DNA of 64,000 bases from Beverwykella pulmonaria (Eukaryota; Ascomycota; Dothideomycetes; Pleosporales; Melanommataceae), in NCBI GenBank assembly GCA_001599595.1, contig BCHH01000009.1, forward strand, positions 2,195,081 to 2,259,080. Reading direction: 5' to 3'. Below, in pieces: positions 22,835-34,411 of this stretch. Under the pieces are notes generated by a model that searched no databases, had not been told where the DNA came from, and worked only from the letters and a program-made list of their open reading frames with translations. Position numbers and translations under genes: made by a program. Within the stretch, counting starts at the first letter, position 1. Each line of letters opens with the position of its first letter.

Positions 22835-23039
22835 GTGATCTATCAAGGTTTTTGGATAGAGTCAGTTTGTACAAGTTTGCTGCATTTTTGGTTCAGATGT
22901 TCCGTTTCTTGAGATGACTTGAAAAGAAGTTCCAATGAAACTGCTCATGAGAGCATCTAAATTGTAATATGGACCATATTAAAGTTGCAGCAAGTTTGAG
23001 GTTGTAATTACACGCACAAAGGCCTATAGTGACGTTTTT
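22835..23039. other. Spacer after dehydrogenase gene
   Basis: 3' flank, no gene seen. Confidence 0.4.
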
Positions 23040-23768
23040 TGTTTGTAGGAGAGCTGTTTCTGCCTAGTATGACACACTGTTGACGATGACTACTATTGGT
23101 CTGTAGCTAAAGGCCTCGCGGAGCGTGGGTACAAAAGGTGTTTTAATCTACTTGATAAAGTCATCTCTACTGAAGTATCTCTTCTTGAGCTCTGTACATT
23201 AACAGCATACGTAAGTAGAATCGCGTGGATGTCTCCCTTCTTAATTTTGGCCATATACCGAGTCTTATTGCTAATAGGTGCGTAGGTGTGGTGCCTCTAG
23301 TAAGTATTCTTGTTGAATATTGACTCGTAAAGAAACACCAATTCGTTGGCCGCGTAGCACCTCATACATTTGAGATACGACTCAAGCCTTGTTCTGGTTG
23401 GCACAAAACGGCTGCAGTGTCCTTCTAGTCCAGTTGTGTGACTTTAAATAATTACTAACAGCATGACGACTAATATATACACCTCTTTCTATTAGCAACC
23501 ACATGACCATCTCGTCTTGATACATCCACCCGCTGCGCACAAACTTATTGAATAGAGCCTGGCCGTCTTCAGCGCTGAGTTTGGGTTTAGTACCTAGATT
23601 GCTCTGCAGTGGTTTCCGCACGCTGTCATAATCTCAGAGGTTTGCTAACACGTTGTCAACCGCATAGCGAGAAATACCGATGCGGCCAGCGATCTCATCC
23701 GGGTACCAACCATACTGTAGGAAGTGCTTAATATGAAGGTGCATACGAATAGAGAGACCACGGGTCAT
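23040..23768 (-). pseudogene. Tc1-mariner transposase relic, N-terminal part
   Basis: The minus strand reads MTRGLSIRMHLHIKHFLQYG, then an HTH with DEIAGRIGISRYAVDNVLANL, a stop, and an open stretch at 23621-23382 with KLSAEDGQALF and SRHAVSNYLKSHNWTRRTLQ: two helix-turn-helix units of a Tc1-type DNA-binding domain. Stops follow, and the catalytic half is only faint. No terminal repeats found. Confidence 0.65.
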
Positions 23769-24207
23769 GAATTGAGAGCCTTGTGGAAGAGGGACGCGCT
23801 CTGGTGATGGGAGGAGATACCGTACGCGCGGTACATATGAGGCTCGAAATACGTCGAAAACCCCTCTCCTACAACACTAAATGGATCGTCGATATAGGCT
23901 TTTGTACGCGCAATTATAGCCTCAAGCTACCTAGCTACAATCACACGCGTAGATGTTGATTTCTGACGCGTCGTAGGCAAATCCGGGGCTGGGAATTTCG
24001 CAATGCCTGCCAAAGGATCTCCCAATTTCCTGCCTTAACAGATTGGCCGCACTAGGAATCGAGACATACTCGTTTAACCAATAACGTTTCTACAACCCCG
24101 CAATCTCCGTTGTGGGGAGCCGAAAGAGTGTTAAGCGCAACACCATCATCCAGATCAACTGTGACCTTCTAGTCTACCCTTATCCTCACGCCAAAGATTC
24201 TGACACC

Positions 24208-24711
24208 ATGTCCATCCTCGCTCCTCTATCCGGTTCCGAAAAATACAAGACCCTCCACGCAACCGCTACCGAATTCATAAACTCTCAGTCCCAAGACCTC
24301 ACCCAACCCTCGCGCATGAACCACTCCCGAATCCGCGCTATACGCACCTCACCCACGTTTACGCATAGCTGGGGGCACAACTACCTTGTATCCACCAAGC
24401 CAGGGCTTTCCGGAGAGCTAGACGTTGAAGGTTTCATCGGCCATCTCAGCAGTATGACGCCTCATCTTGAGTCCTGGGACACCCATATCACAGACGTTAT
24501 TATCGATGAGGTACGAATGATTGCTGTGGTGAGGGGCAGCTATTATATGCGGGCGAAGGGGGCAAACGAGACGGTGGAGAATGACCTAGTGTGGGTTTTG
24601 GAGATGGATGATAGTGGAGGAAAGGTGAGAAGGAGTGTGGAGTTTATTGATGGTGTGGCGGCGGGAAGGTTGCAGGAAGTGATTAGGAGGGTGAAAGATA
24701 AGGAGGGGTGA
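24208..24711 (+). CDS. NTF2-like (SnoaL-type) protein, 167 aa
   Basis: Intronless. The ATG at 24208 sits in a good context (gacaccATGt); the open frame continues upstream without another ATG. The composition and the pattern of an early helix followed by Trp-rich strands (HTHITDVIIDEVRMIAVVRGSYYMRAKG, then NDLVWVLEMDD) fit the cone-like NTF2/SnoaL fold found in many small fungal proteins. It is about the usual length. Function unknown; it may be an enzyme of secondary metabolism or a non-catalytic binding protein. A second member of the same broad type lies at 46534. Confidence 0.7.
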   Translation: MSILAPLSGSEKYKTLHATATEFINSQSQDLTQPSRMNHSRIRAIRTSPTFTHSWGHNYLVSTKPGLSGELDVEGFIGHLSSMTPHLESWDTHITDVIIDEVRMIAVVRGSYYMRAKGANETVENDLVWVLEMDDSGGKVRRSVEFIDGVAAGRLQEVIRRVKDKEG

Positions 24712-26351
24712 AATTATTGATAGGAGAATCACGCAGAAGACGGCTGTATCAATTTCTTTTCCTCCTACTGTTGCTTATGCGAAATATTGCTGGCCTTAAA
24801 ACACATGCTGGAATAAGTAGAATTATACTTGCAATTAGGCTAGTAGATGTATGCTAACTGCAAATAAGTGTCTTAGGCTTGTAGCTGTATTGCTGAGATA
24901 CGACTGCAGTTTGATACATCATGCTGGGTCTATACAGCTAGAGAATCTCAAGATGGCTTACTGACTCTAGACTTATAGTTAGATGCTATAAAATATAGCG
25001 TTCCTGAAAATCCTATAATTCTTGTGCTTCCCTTTCGTTTTCTCAAATAAGACGAAAGCAATATAGGGGCGAAATCATATCTCTCCTACACAGGAAAGAA
25101 GGCAACACAGATGGGAAGGAAATCATAACAAATACCTAACAAACCCTAGCCCCAGGTTATTGCCGACCTGCTTCATGCCACCCCCACCGAGGTTGAAGTG
25201 AAATCCAAGATTAACGACCAACTCCCTGGCCATGACAAAATTAAGCGAGACCAGGGGTAGCACGTGCGTTTGTGTGTGCGTGCGTGCGATACTGTGGGCA
25301 TGCATGTGCAGGTTCCGGTGAGTGGTGAGCGCGAACTGCCCTCCATTTTGCTCCGGCTAGTTATTCTTGGCTCAAATAGTCCTTTATGTTTCAAATTAGC
25401 ACTTCACTAGCTAATTCAAAATTTTCGGTGATAGCATCTGGCCTAGGAGTGTGAGGTCTTGCTGATCATGCCGTTGCTTGGGTGGGTGGCTAGGGGTTTG
25501 AATGAAGAAGATGCAGCGACTAGAAAGAGGGACAAATGGAGTGAGTTAGAGCGAGAGTCTCAAAGAAAGTTGTGCATGCAAGTTAAAGAACGAAAATATA
25601 TTTTGGTGGGTATGAGTAGACAGCTTGTGTAATCAAAACCCAATAGTTAATTACTTCACGGCAAGGCCCCACTGTCTCATGCAACCAATGTACAGAAGCT
25701 GATCATGACTCGTTGCGGCAATTCTTCAAAACTTACTTTGTGTTGCATATCTACAACCAGAAGTTCCAAAGTAGCGGTGAGCGGTACGCATCATGCAGCT
25801 CGAAAGCAGGTGCTGAAATGCTCTAACGTTATGGCCGTTCGTCTTAAGCATCAATTCTCGCATTAACCAGCATCAGTGTACCTTGCAGCTCTGTGCTTGC
25901 AGGGCACGGAAGAGTCTTGACGCATGTAGAGTAGCTGTCGATCGTTCGGCAGTTTGGGACCGCTCGTCAGTCCTCCTTGGGAATTGAAGATTTTCTCACT
26001 CCCCTGCTATTGCGCAAATTTATTTTTGTTCTTCTCAGATCATCTCGTATATGAACTTCAGCAGTATGATTAGCATAGACAGTGCACCTAATCAACCGGT
26101 CGTCGGTATGACATCGGCGGAGCGGGGCTGGGCCTACTGCACTGCAAAGTAGCTATTCATGCAGAGAACTGCGACTTGTGATGTTTTCACATTCCGTGTG
26201 CCTAACGTGTAAACACCTTAGTATCCGGGGTAATTTATTCTCCATGTTCTCAATTCGTGGAAGTACAAGTTGTTCGTGATGGAGGTAAACTGTTATCTGG
26301 ATGGTGTGGAACCAGATGGAGAATCGAAATCTGGAGAAATCAATATGTTAT
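24712..26351. other. Unassigned spacer, 1.6 kb
   Basis: Small frames only, with no recognisable product. I see no terminal repeats or tandem arrays. Perhaps decayed repeats. Confidence 0.35.
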
Positions 26352-26430
26352 TATAAACAGAAGTGTCGAGGAAACAGTATCAAGATGTGTATTCTGTGTG
26401 AAGTATGTACAGCTAATATATATAAGACGG

Positions 26431-27166
26431 CAGCGTAGCTAACCGCACGTAATACGTATTCGTAGTACGTGAATTATTCGGTCACGTGATACGTACGAAC
26501 GCAATCGATTTGTGAGTCGTAGTTTTTGTTTTGTTTGGCATAAATCTTGCACGTACTACACCTATACGTTTGTGCTTTGGCGGTGGGTTTTGTGCCCATT
26601 GGAGGAGGTTGTTTGCCTGTTGTCATGAGGCTTTTGTACGCGCTAAAGTTGTGTTTTGTGCAGTCACAAATCTCCAATGACTTGTGTGATAGGGGATTGT
26701 AAGCAATGTAGCAAAATGTAAACGCACTTTTGTCAACACCCTCCATCTCCTATTAAGCAGGTTCTCTTATTTTATCCTAGACTTATTTTGTGAGACGCGT
26801 TATTACTAAATATGTTTCTAACTAGCTGCGAGTGCGTGCAAGAGAGCTTTTAGTAGAGGCAGAAGGACTGTTACTTAATATGTGGGACTTTAATTCAGGC
26901 GCTGCAGCTTTAGAGCAAGTTGGCTACTCTAGCAGCTCACATTAATTGTCAAAAATAGCCTCTTAGCAAGACTACGCCCTCAATTTCAAACGTAACTTCT
27001 CACTTTGGGGCGAAACGTACGAACGTAGCAACAATCTTAAACGTTACTTTTACGCTACGTACTTAGCTCTCAATTCACCCTTTACGTACGAACGTACTAA
27101 CAATCTGAGAAGTAGCAGGCACAAAAAGGGCAAGCCGTAGCGTACTACGTACGATTGGCTACGCTG
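26431..27166. mobile_element. hAT-like non-autonomous element, 736 bp
   Basis: It begins CAGCGTAGCTAACCGCACGT; the reverse complement of its right end is CAGCGTAGCCAATCGTACGT, so the inverted repeats match at 17 of 20. An 8-bp duplication TAAGACGG (26423-26430, 27167-27174) is the hallmark of hAT insertion. The interior has repeated ACGTACGAACGTA blocks near the ends (subterminal repeats). Too short for a full transposase. Confidence 0.9.
26474..26746 (-). CDS. Small frame inside hAT-like element, 90 aa
   Basis: Open frame with a C-x2-C pair (YRCSTCKIYAKQ) that could be half of a zinc finger. It fills the left part of the element, so it may be a remnant of transposase N-terminus or chance. 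I do not recognise the protein. Confidence 0.25.
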   Translation of the reverse strand: MEGVDKSAFTFCYIAYNPLSHKSLEICDCTKHNFSAYKSLMTTGKQPPPMGTKPTAKAQTYRCSTCKIYAKQNKNYDSQIDCVRTYHVTE

Positions 27167-27412
27167 TAAGACGGACTGATTAGTCAGTGGCACATCCACG
27201 TGACGGTATGGTGTCCTGGGCTTACAGTTTGCCTATTCTAAATTAGTGGCTCAAAACAGAAGACAGCGGAATGTCCACATTTCATCATGTAACATCGTAT
27301 CCAACATGTTATGGTGCGTGCTTGGGCGTCTCTTAGCTCCGACAGTTGGCGTTGTGATATGCGTGCCTTTCGCTCCTCAATAACCTTTTCTTTAAGATCC
27401 AAGAAACTCTAT

Positions 27413-27811
27413 TGCGATAGAGGAGAGGGTGTGATATAAAAAATCACGAGGGTAGAAGGCGACTCGCAGTCCTGCGATGTCCGAAGCAGCAATGCACTGA
27501 AAGAAGGAGGAGGATCAAGGTGAGGTTTGGCAGTAGACTATTGTAATTTCGTTGTATCTAGCTACCAAACGAATGAAAGAGACGTGGGAATGAAAGATAG
27601 AAGAAATTTTCGTGATCTCGTTAGGGCGAGGGTCGTGTGTTCGGTGGGGTTTTTGGTGCATTCGATTCATTCCCCTTCAGTGATCAATGGGCATGGTGTT
27701 CGGATATCCATATATATACCGCGTTGAGTGATGACGACAGAGAAACCAAGACCTATTCCCTGCACCGTGCCTGAAGTGAATTTGGGCAAAGTAGCTTCTC
27801 GCTACGGCGCA
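27413..27811. repeat. Dispersed LTR-like repeat, copy B
   Basis: 399 bp, TGCG start and CGCA end, with CTAT on both sides (27409-27412, 27812-27815). Collinear with copy A at 9207-9670 but lacking a block around the tgattgatgcctcc region and a block near the right end. Confidence 0.65.
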
Positions 27812-30724
27812 CTATTGTCGCATGTCTATACATTATCGTCGTCACAGCACCACCGGGGACCACATAGTAGAATTGTGTTCTTCGCCTATTTGCCAGAGAG
27901 ATCATGGTACTGTCGGAAAGAGTCGCCACAATGATAGGGCAAATGGGTCCAAGGTCACTGAAGACTAAGAAATTATCATTGTGTATATGGGCAGCAAAAG
28001 AAGGAATAATTAGTATAGACAGTAGTTAACAGCGCCAGCATGTCCCAATTAATTGTACTAACAAGTGCTCAGTCGTTCTCGTGACGCAATACCAGCTATT
28101 CCAAGGTTCAGAAATATATTCGCACTCGTTGGCCCTTATACGAGTTTGGCAACCAAGGCGCTCAATTTGCTAGTGTAGAAACAAGAGGAACATGACCCGT
28201 GCCAAAGGCGGACTTATAAAAGCAATAGAAATATCTCAAAAAAGGACGAGCGTAGGAATCGCGACCATGGCGCTGACGAGTGAGCAAATCCGAGACCGCA
28301 TGATAGCAATGTGAAGGAGGGACGGTGGGTGGAAGCCTTGTATCAGAATTCAAAATCTTCACTCATTCGAGCGCGACGAGCGTGGTGGTTACACAACAAG
28401 TCTCTCCGATAACTCCGCCTGTATGTTTGAGGTATATTTTTGACTTGTTCAAGGGCGTAGGTAAGATGGTGTGAGAACTCGAAACTAGAATGAAAAAAGC
28501 GGTCGCAGCTGCTTCAAAGCCCTAGAGAAGAATCAGCTCAAAGGTTCTGGAACGGCTTGACGCATAGAGAGTGATAGAGTATGTGGGACGTTGTTAATGT
28601 CTCGGAAGTTGAGGTACTTGTCAATCCGTGCATTGAGCCGTTCTCGATCCTCGGATTGTAAGTCTGGGGCTCAGTCGCCATGAGGGTGGGATAAAGATAC
28701 CAACATGGATGAAGACTCGCCAAACGTTCATGTACCCATGATTTTATGATATGTCGGACATGCGTGGACCTGAAATCCCGCCTCGCTGACCACCCTTCCG
28801 ACTTCCAGTCGGCGTTGTCTTATCGTCTGCTCTCGAGATCTGATGGCCGTCGAGTTTGTGTCGACAACATTATCTCTCTCGATTTCGAAGGGATGATCGT
28901 AAGGCGACACAGGGTGGTAACGGGAGGCTGGTTCTCTTGACTGGCGAGGGATGTACCGCTGGAGTTGGAGGGCCTCACTTGAGCAGGACGGGCTCAGCGT
29001 AGCATTGTTGAGGCGAATGAGCCCTTCTGATCTCATGCCATATTATAGGATGAGAATTTGCGTCTAATAAGTAGTTCCTTTGTAGTCCAGAAAGGTTTGG
29101 TCGAAGTTTTCAGCGGCTGGGATGCGGAAAGTTAGAGCGATCAAGCCCTGCTTCGGAGAGTTCGGGGAAGGGTATAATCACGCGGAAGCACCAGCCAAGT
29201 TGCCGCCCGTATTCCAATACGCATACCAATACAGAATAGTACAATGCGTATCGTGTGAATACTGCTATCTCAAAATATAGCATCCAATGATTTCGTTGCA
29301 CAGTATGTTTCACATTCCTTGAGACTACAAAAGAACCTACATGAAACTTCACAGCCAAAGCCCAAGATTGTTCCCTAGGAGTGCATATGCTCTTCTCCAC
29401 GAGCTCGTCTTCAGCCCAAATAGGGCTGGAGAGAACATATTGCTCCTGACTAGGTAGACTACATCCTGAACGCATCGACTCTGTCCGTCATATTATTTCC
29501 AAAGCACCCTTTTCATCGAGTCGCAGCGGGGTCTGCGGCAAGGTTTCCGAATGGCGCTTGATCCAATGCGTTCGTTGTTCTAGCTTAACCCATTACTCAT
29601 GCTAAGCGCCGCAACCGTTACGGTTGTGCATCAGTCCGTCCATCCTTGCTGGGACCCATGTGGATCCTAGAAACGGGGAAAAAGGATCCACGTCGGCCTG
29701 CGCTGTAATCATATATCTAATAGAGGTGATTTAACACTCGTATCACAAGCACATGTTCCCTAGCATCAATACAGTATAGGAAAGGCGTTGGCGCACGTTG
29801 TCATACTGCCATGTCAATATACTGCCGTGTCACGGCCCTACGAGACCACAAAGCGACGTAGCGTGATTCCCGATTCTGCGACGTTTATCATGCTGTCCCG
29901 TTATGAATCATGAGTTGACCTTCCCCGCCTCATAGCCTATTCAGTCATAGCCACATTTGAGGAAAATGCGGACAACAGGGTAATGTTGTCCAGGTGCTAT
30001 TATACTCTTTATCTAGGTCGAGCAGACGTCTGAAATTTTTCGAGGCTGAATAGACTCGTTTGGTCGGTGTGTTCTCTAGTGATATAGGCTGTCTTTATCG
30101 GGAACGTCTACAAAAGAACTAAAAGGCTGACTTTTTGATGGTATATGCATTTTGGCTTTTAGTATGCTTCCTGGAAGCCGCCGAAACCTGTCCCTCGATG
30201 GAGAGGCTAAACATGCTTTCGCAGATACACACTTCACCTGCGTGAAATAGAAACGACACTCATAGTTATTGAAAAGGCAACGATGGAGTACCCAGCTGTA
30301 CGACTTCTAGAAGTAACAATATTCTGGTCAACATACGCATTCACCTCCTCAAGGTGGTACGATAATTGTTGCAGGGTGCCATCACACCGGTCGATGAATT
30401 AAGTCTTTGCTTGCCTCAAAAGCTTCGCATGCTTAGAGACACGGGTTTAATGACCCCGTCTCATGTAGATCAATCGTGCATTATCGTGTTCTCAACAAGT
30501 TGTGTGCTTCTGACGGGTACAGTGGGCTGAAGCGGCTAGAGAAAATTCGCTGGTAGGTGCCAGCGTGTTTCTAGCCCGACAAATAGAGACCGTGAAATCC
30601 AACAGATCTTCCGGGAAGTATAGTTGGAGCAATTACCTGCCGTTATTGAGGAAAGCTGATGCGTTGTTGGCCAGAAGTCGAGACCTGAATGGTGGGATGG
30701 AGCCAGAGCGGCATGAACTTAGGC
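27812..30724. other. Unassigned gene-poor DNA
   Basis: No convincing gene. The longest frame (minus 29110-29475, 121 codons) has no recognisable similarity or splice partners. No arrays or inverted repeats noticed. Confidence 0.35.
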
Positions 30725-30788
30725 AATCGGGCGAGTAAGGATCGAATCTTGGGTAAGCATTCTAATCATTCTACCGCTCAGACATAAC
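30725..30788 (-). other. tRNA-like sequence with Pol III boxes
   Basis: The minus strand carries TGTCTGAGCGG (30774-30784), close to the box A consensus, and AGATTCGATCC (30739-30749), close to box B. The anticodon arm and acceptor stem do not pair, so this is a tRNA pseudogene or SINE head rather than a working tRNA. Confidence 0.35.
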
Positions 30789-32552
30789 TGAGATGCAGAG
30801 TATCCATGCCTCGCATATTGTGGGTGGGGAAGTGTCTTCTTCTCACCCTCGTCGGACCGACTCGCTCCCGCCTGATCCCCTGCGCGGTAGCAAGCAGCGT
30901 GCTTGTGCTTTTGCATTGCCCCTTGTATGTGGGAGGAAATACAAGCTGATGGCGGCATGCCCTAGTCCTGAAGCCGTCCTTGCCCAAACGAAGCCCCAGT
31001 TCAAACGGACGCACACGGAGTCGCGACTCGCGAATCAAGAATTGTCCCGTACCCCCATCGCCACGAACCGGAAACCGAAAACACGATCCCAGAGAGCGCG
31101 CGCATGCCGATGGCTTGGAGAATGGATTGAAGAGGGCCGTGGTAATGATTTATAGCTAGGAATATTGAATCGAGGCGATGATATCGCAGAAGTCGTGAGT
31201 GAAGATGAAGAATGATGGAGATTCATGCCAGGCTAGACATTCGGATGAGTAGAGTTATATAGAGTGGTAGAGTAGTGATGCCTGGGAGACACTTTGATAT
31301 ATGGTATGGTATGGCATGGCATGACATACCAGACATTGCGATAGGCGCGCTTTCCCGATGCCGCGCGCGGGAGTAGCCATCGGCCCGCAAAGAGCATGAA
31401 AACCGTGCCTTTCCTTGCCAGAGGCACGTTCTCGGTAGACAACCCCGGGCCGTAAGGACGCCACGCTCAGCACGCAAAGGATGTTCGAAGTGGCTGCATA
31501 GAATGGGTGGGATGAACGAAGGAGGTCGACGTGAAGGAATGTTTCTCGGAGGTTGCGTGGGAGAGCCAACGATTAATTTAGGGTGGCATTGAAAGCACAC
31601 GAGACCAGGCAGGGCTAGCGTCAGATGCTCATGGCAGGCTACTGCTCAACCTGCAGCAATCTCCCTAGTCTTACATTCACCTGAATTGGGCCTTTCGCAT
31701 TCACATTGTGTTGAAAGGCCGGCATCGTAGCGAATCGATAACTACAGGATAGCCGTGCTTGCTTCCTCTCACACATGCTGCCTGCATCTGCATCCGCTCT
31801 GCACTGCGAGTAATAATAGCACCATGCCCGTGGTCCATCCTCATTTTCGGGAGATGCACTTTTATAAGGTCTATCCGCGTAAGGCTGAATACAATGGCAA
31901 TTTCCATGGGCGCCCATGGTGCAGGGGATTCTTAATTGCCACGAGTTCACACGGGTGTGGACGGCATCATGGCAGAACGTGGAGGTGGTGCAACCCTCGT
32001 ATACACTCGTATATGTGGTGGCAAGTCCAATTGCCGTGGATCAAGCCATATGGGGTGAGGTAATGTCGGAATGCGTGGAATTGTGGGCGCGTGTAGAAGT
32101 ACGTGGCACGACCTAGTGGGTTTCCATTCTATGCAAAGAGTGAGCGAGTGAGGACAAATAAACGATCTGTTCACTGTATCCAAATCATATTAGTGGTATG
32201 ATGTCTTTAGTGAGTGCAGAATGCATTTTGAGAGCAGCCGAAATCGAACTGTGAGGAGATGAGTATCGCAGACAGTAGTGATAGAAGGCCTCCACCCCGT
32301 CATCCATGCCTCGAACTCCGAGCTCATTAGTCCAAACTCCTTGCTAAGAATGAACCTCCGATATCGATGCTCCTATAACGATTAAAAACTTTTGAAGACA
32401 GTAAAACAGAGTTTCCGAAAGCATGGGCCAAAACCAGATGTTACCAAAGGACATTCCTCCTCCATACCAACCCATGCCATGAAATGATGCAATGCCGTTC
32501 CCAGAAATATGCCTGCTTTGCACTATGAGCGTTATGCCGGTAAAGCTATTCT
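30789..32552. other. Unassigned spacer
   Basis: Many overlapping short frames on both strands, none recognisable. A ggtat/ggcat pentamer run lies at about 31300-31325. The right end is the 3' flank of the dsRNA-binding gene. Confidence 0.35.
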
Positions 32553-32971
32553 TTAAGACCGAGTATAGTAGCTTGCGGGTGGAGGTGGAGCTGCCATGTT
32601 CACCGTGCCGGTAAGGTTCCTGAGCGCCATCTCGGCGGCATCCTCGCGTGCTTGCTCTATGTAGTTGCCGTCGTACCAGAAGCGGGCCGAGTAGTGGTTG
32701 CCACTGATGACGACGATGCTGGACCAGGCGGTGCGACCTCCTGATACACATCAGTCCATACGACGAGTGAAAGAGGGAAAATCCTTACCTCGACGGTCAG
32801 ACACATCCTGAAAAGTAGGATCACCTAGACAACGGACCGTGCAATGATCTGGGTCGTCACCATTCTTAGTAACTCGACGTGCTAACAGCCATCCACATCA
32901 ACAAATGGATATAGACACTTGGTGCACGTACCTCGAAGTCTCTGCGTCCAGGTATTTCCGGCAGCAGCCAT
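32553..32971 (-). CDS. Small double-stranded-RNA-binding protein, 106 aa
   Basis: Exons 32971-32932, 32881-32789 and 32740-32553 total 321 nt with two introns of 50 and 48 bp. The protein reads MAAAGNTWTQRLR, then FQDVSDRRGGRTAWSSIV, SARFWYDGNY and AREDAAEMALRNLTG. This fits the alpha-beta-beta-beta-alpha dsRNA-binding motif: an early helix, the GRTAWSSIV and ARFWYDG strands, and the C-terminal helix with AREDAAEMAL. No other domain is present, which fits a class of short stand-alone dsRNA-binding fungal proteins. The partner and role are unknown; it could modulate RNA silencing or bind structured RNA. Confidence 0.78.
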
Positions 32972-34411
32972 GATCAGAAGGCGATATATCAAATTACGGA
33001 ATCAGCGACTCGATGCAGATGCCTTTCGAAGATGAAACGACGAGGATGAGGGAAAGAAGATGCTGATGCGATAAATGCAAATGCACAGAAAATATATCCA
33101 ATGGAGGGTGTAGTGGTGAGGGTTAGGCGATCAAGAGGAACTGATCCAGGGGCAGATACTTATACAGCTTGGAGAGCCTTGCATGCAGTCAGGGAGATGG
33201 CGCGCAAAGTATAGTCACGTTCTGCGGGATGCCGAAGCTTTACTCAAGCCAAGCGGTACCGAAGCGTCGGGGCCGAGTGAACGAGTTTTTAAGAGCCAAT
33301 GCAGAAGGGCAGGGACATGATAGGAAGCATGAGGCATTGCGTCACAGGAGAAGCCGAGGAACAGCACGAAGTACAAGGATGGGAGACAGGCGACAGAGTA
33401 AAACAAGACATGGGGAAACAGTGAGTGAGGCTGGCAGAATGTTTGGAAGGAGGACAACCCGTACGCGCAGGAGAGAGATGGCTGCTGGGGGTCTGGCGAT
33501 TTGCCAACTCACCATGCGCAGCGCATAGCGAGGTGTGACGCTGGGCCCAACCCCGAGATGAGGGTGCGCTGGATGGAGTACTTGTTAAGTATAGGGCAGG
33601 AACGCAATAGCGGATTCGGAAGAGTGCGCCGACTGCAGCAGCAAGGCGAGATGGAGGTCGTTGTGGTTGGGCTTAGCGGCGCCCGAAGTAGAAAAGCGCC
33701 CAGCAGCAAGTGAGCGATTCGGGTCCTATCGCATTGTTCAAACGGGTACCTACCTACAAGATGTGTTTGAAACGAGGCTTGGAATTGCCCGGTGAGAAAT
33801 GGGACCAGAGAAACACGGTAAACGGGCGAAGGATTCGCGCCGTTCCCATCCCCATGGAACGATGTTGCTGCGGCATTATCTGATGTGCATATTATTCAAT
33901 GTCGTGCTTGCATCAAAAATTAAGGCAGGATAAAACGTATTCATTGAGTATGCAGCCCTATTCGTTATTCGTCCAAGCACTGGCAAATATAAATGAAGTA
34001 GAAAGATGGGCCATGGAGGCAAGAAACGCCGATGTCACGACCCCCAAATAATTTTCGCCCTTGCCGCAGATGGTTAACAGATGCAGCAAACAATCTGCTG
34101 TACTGCGACGCTATGCATACCCAAACGCTAGACGCCGACGCTTTCATGCAGATGCTGATGAGAGTAAACGCATGTAAACGCGTGTCGACATGACCAGAAG
34201 CAAGAAAAAAAATAAAATTAAAAATTGTCCACAACACAAGACCAGGCGACGAGATGTTGGAGTCGTGTGGCCCAGCAGTGCAGATTCGATAGCTCGCATG
34301 AGCGAGAAATAAACTATGTGCGAGAATCAAATGCAGCCTTCCGCGCGGGTAGGTCCGCGCCGTTGGGGTGGGTCCCCAATGATCAAACTTGAAGCTCAAA
34401 GAAAGGCAAGG
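32972..34411. other. Intergenic, no gene seen
   Basis: Contains the promoter of the dsRNA-binding gene on the left and the 3' side of the gene at 34412 on the right. Frames of 60-144 codons are antisense shadows or chance. Confidence 0.35.

Larger units (their letters stand above)
26352..27226. repeat. Copia-family solo LTR split by a hAT insertion
   Basis: The left part (26352-26430) aligns with the Copia LTR start but with G to A changes (TATAAAC instead of TGTAAGC); the right part (27167-27226) continues with acggactgattagtcagtgg and ends GCTTACA. Removing the 736-bp insert and one 8-bp copy rejoins the LTR. The flanks GTTAT/GTTTG match only at 3 of 5. Confidence 0.85.

Noticed and set aside
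30793..32183. Dense short frames possibly forming a gene
   Set aside because: No shared frame after splicing, no recognisable motif, and both strands are equally open.
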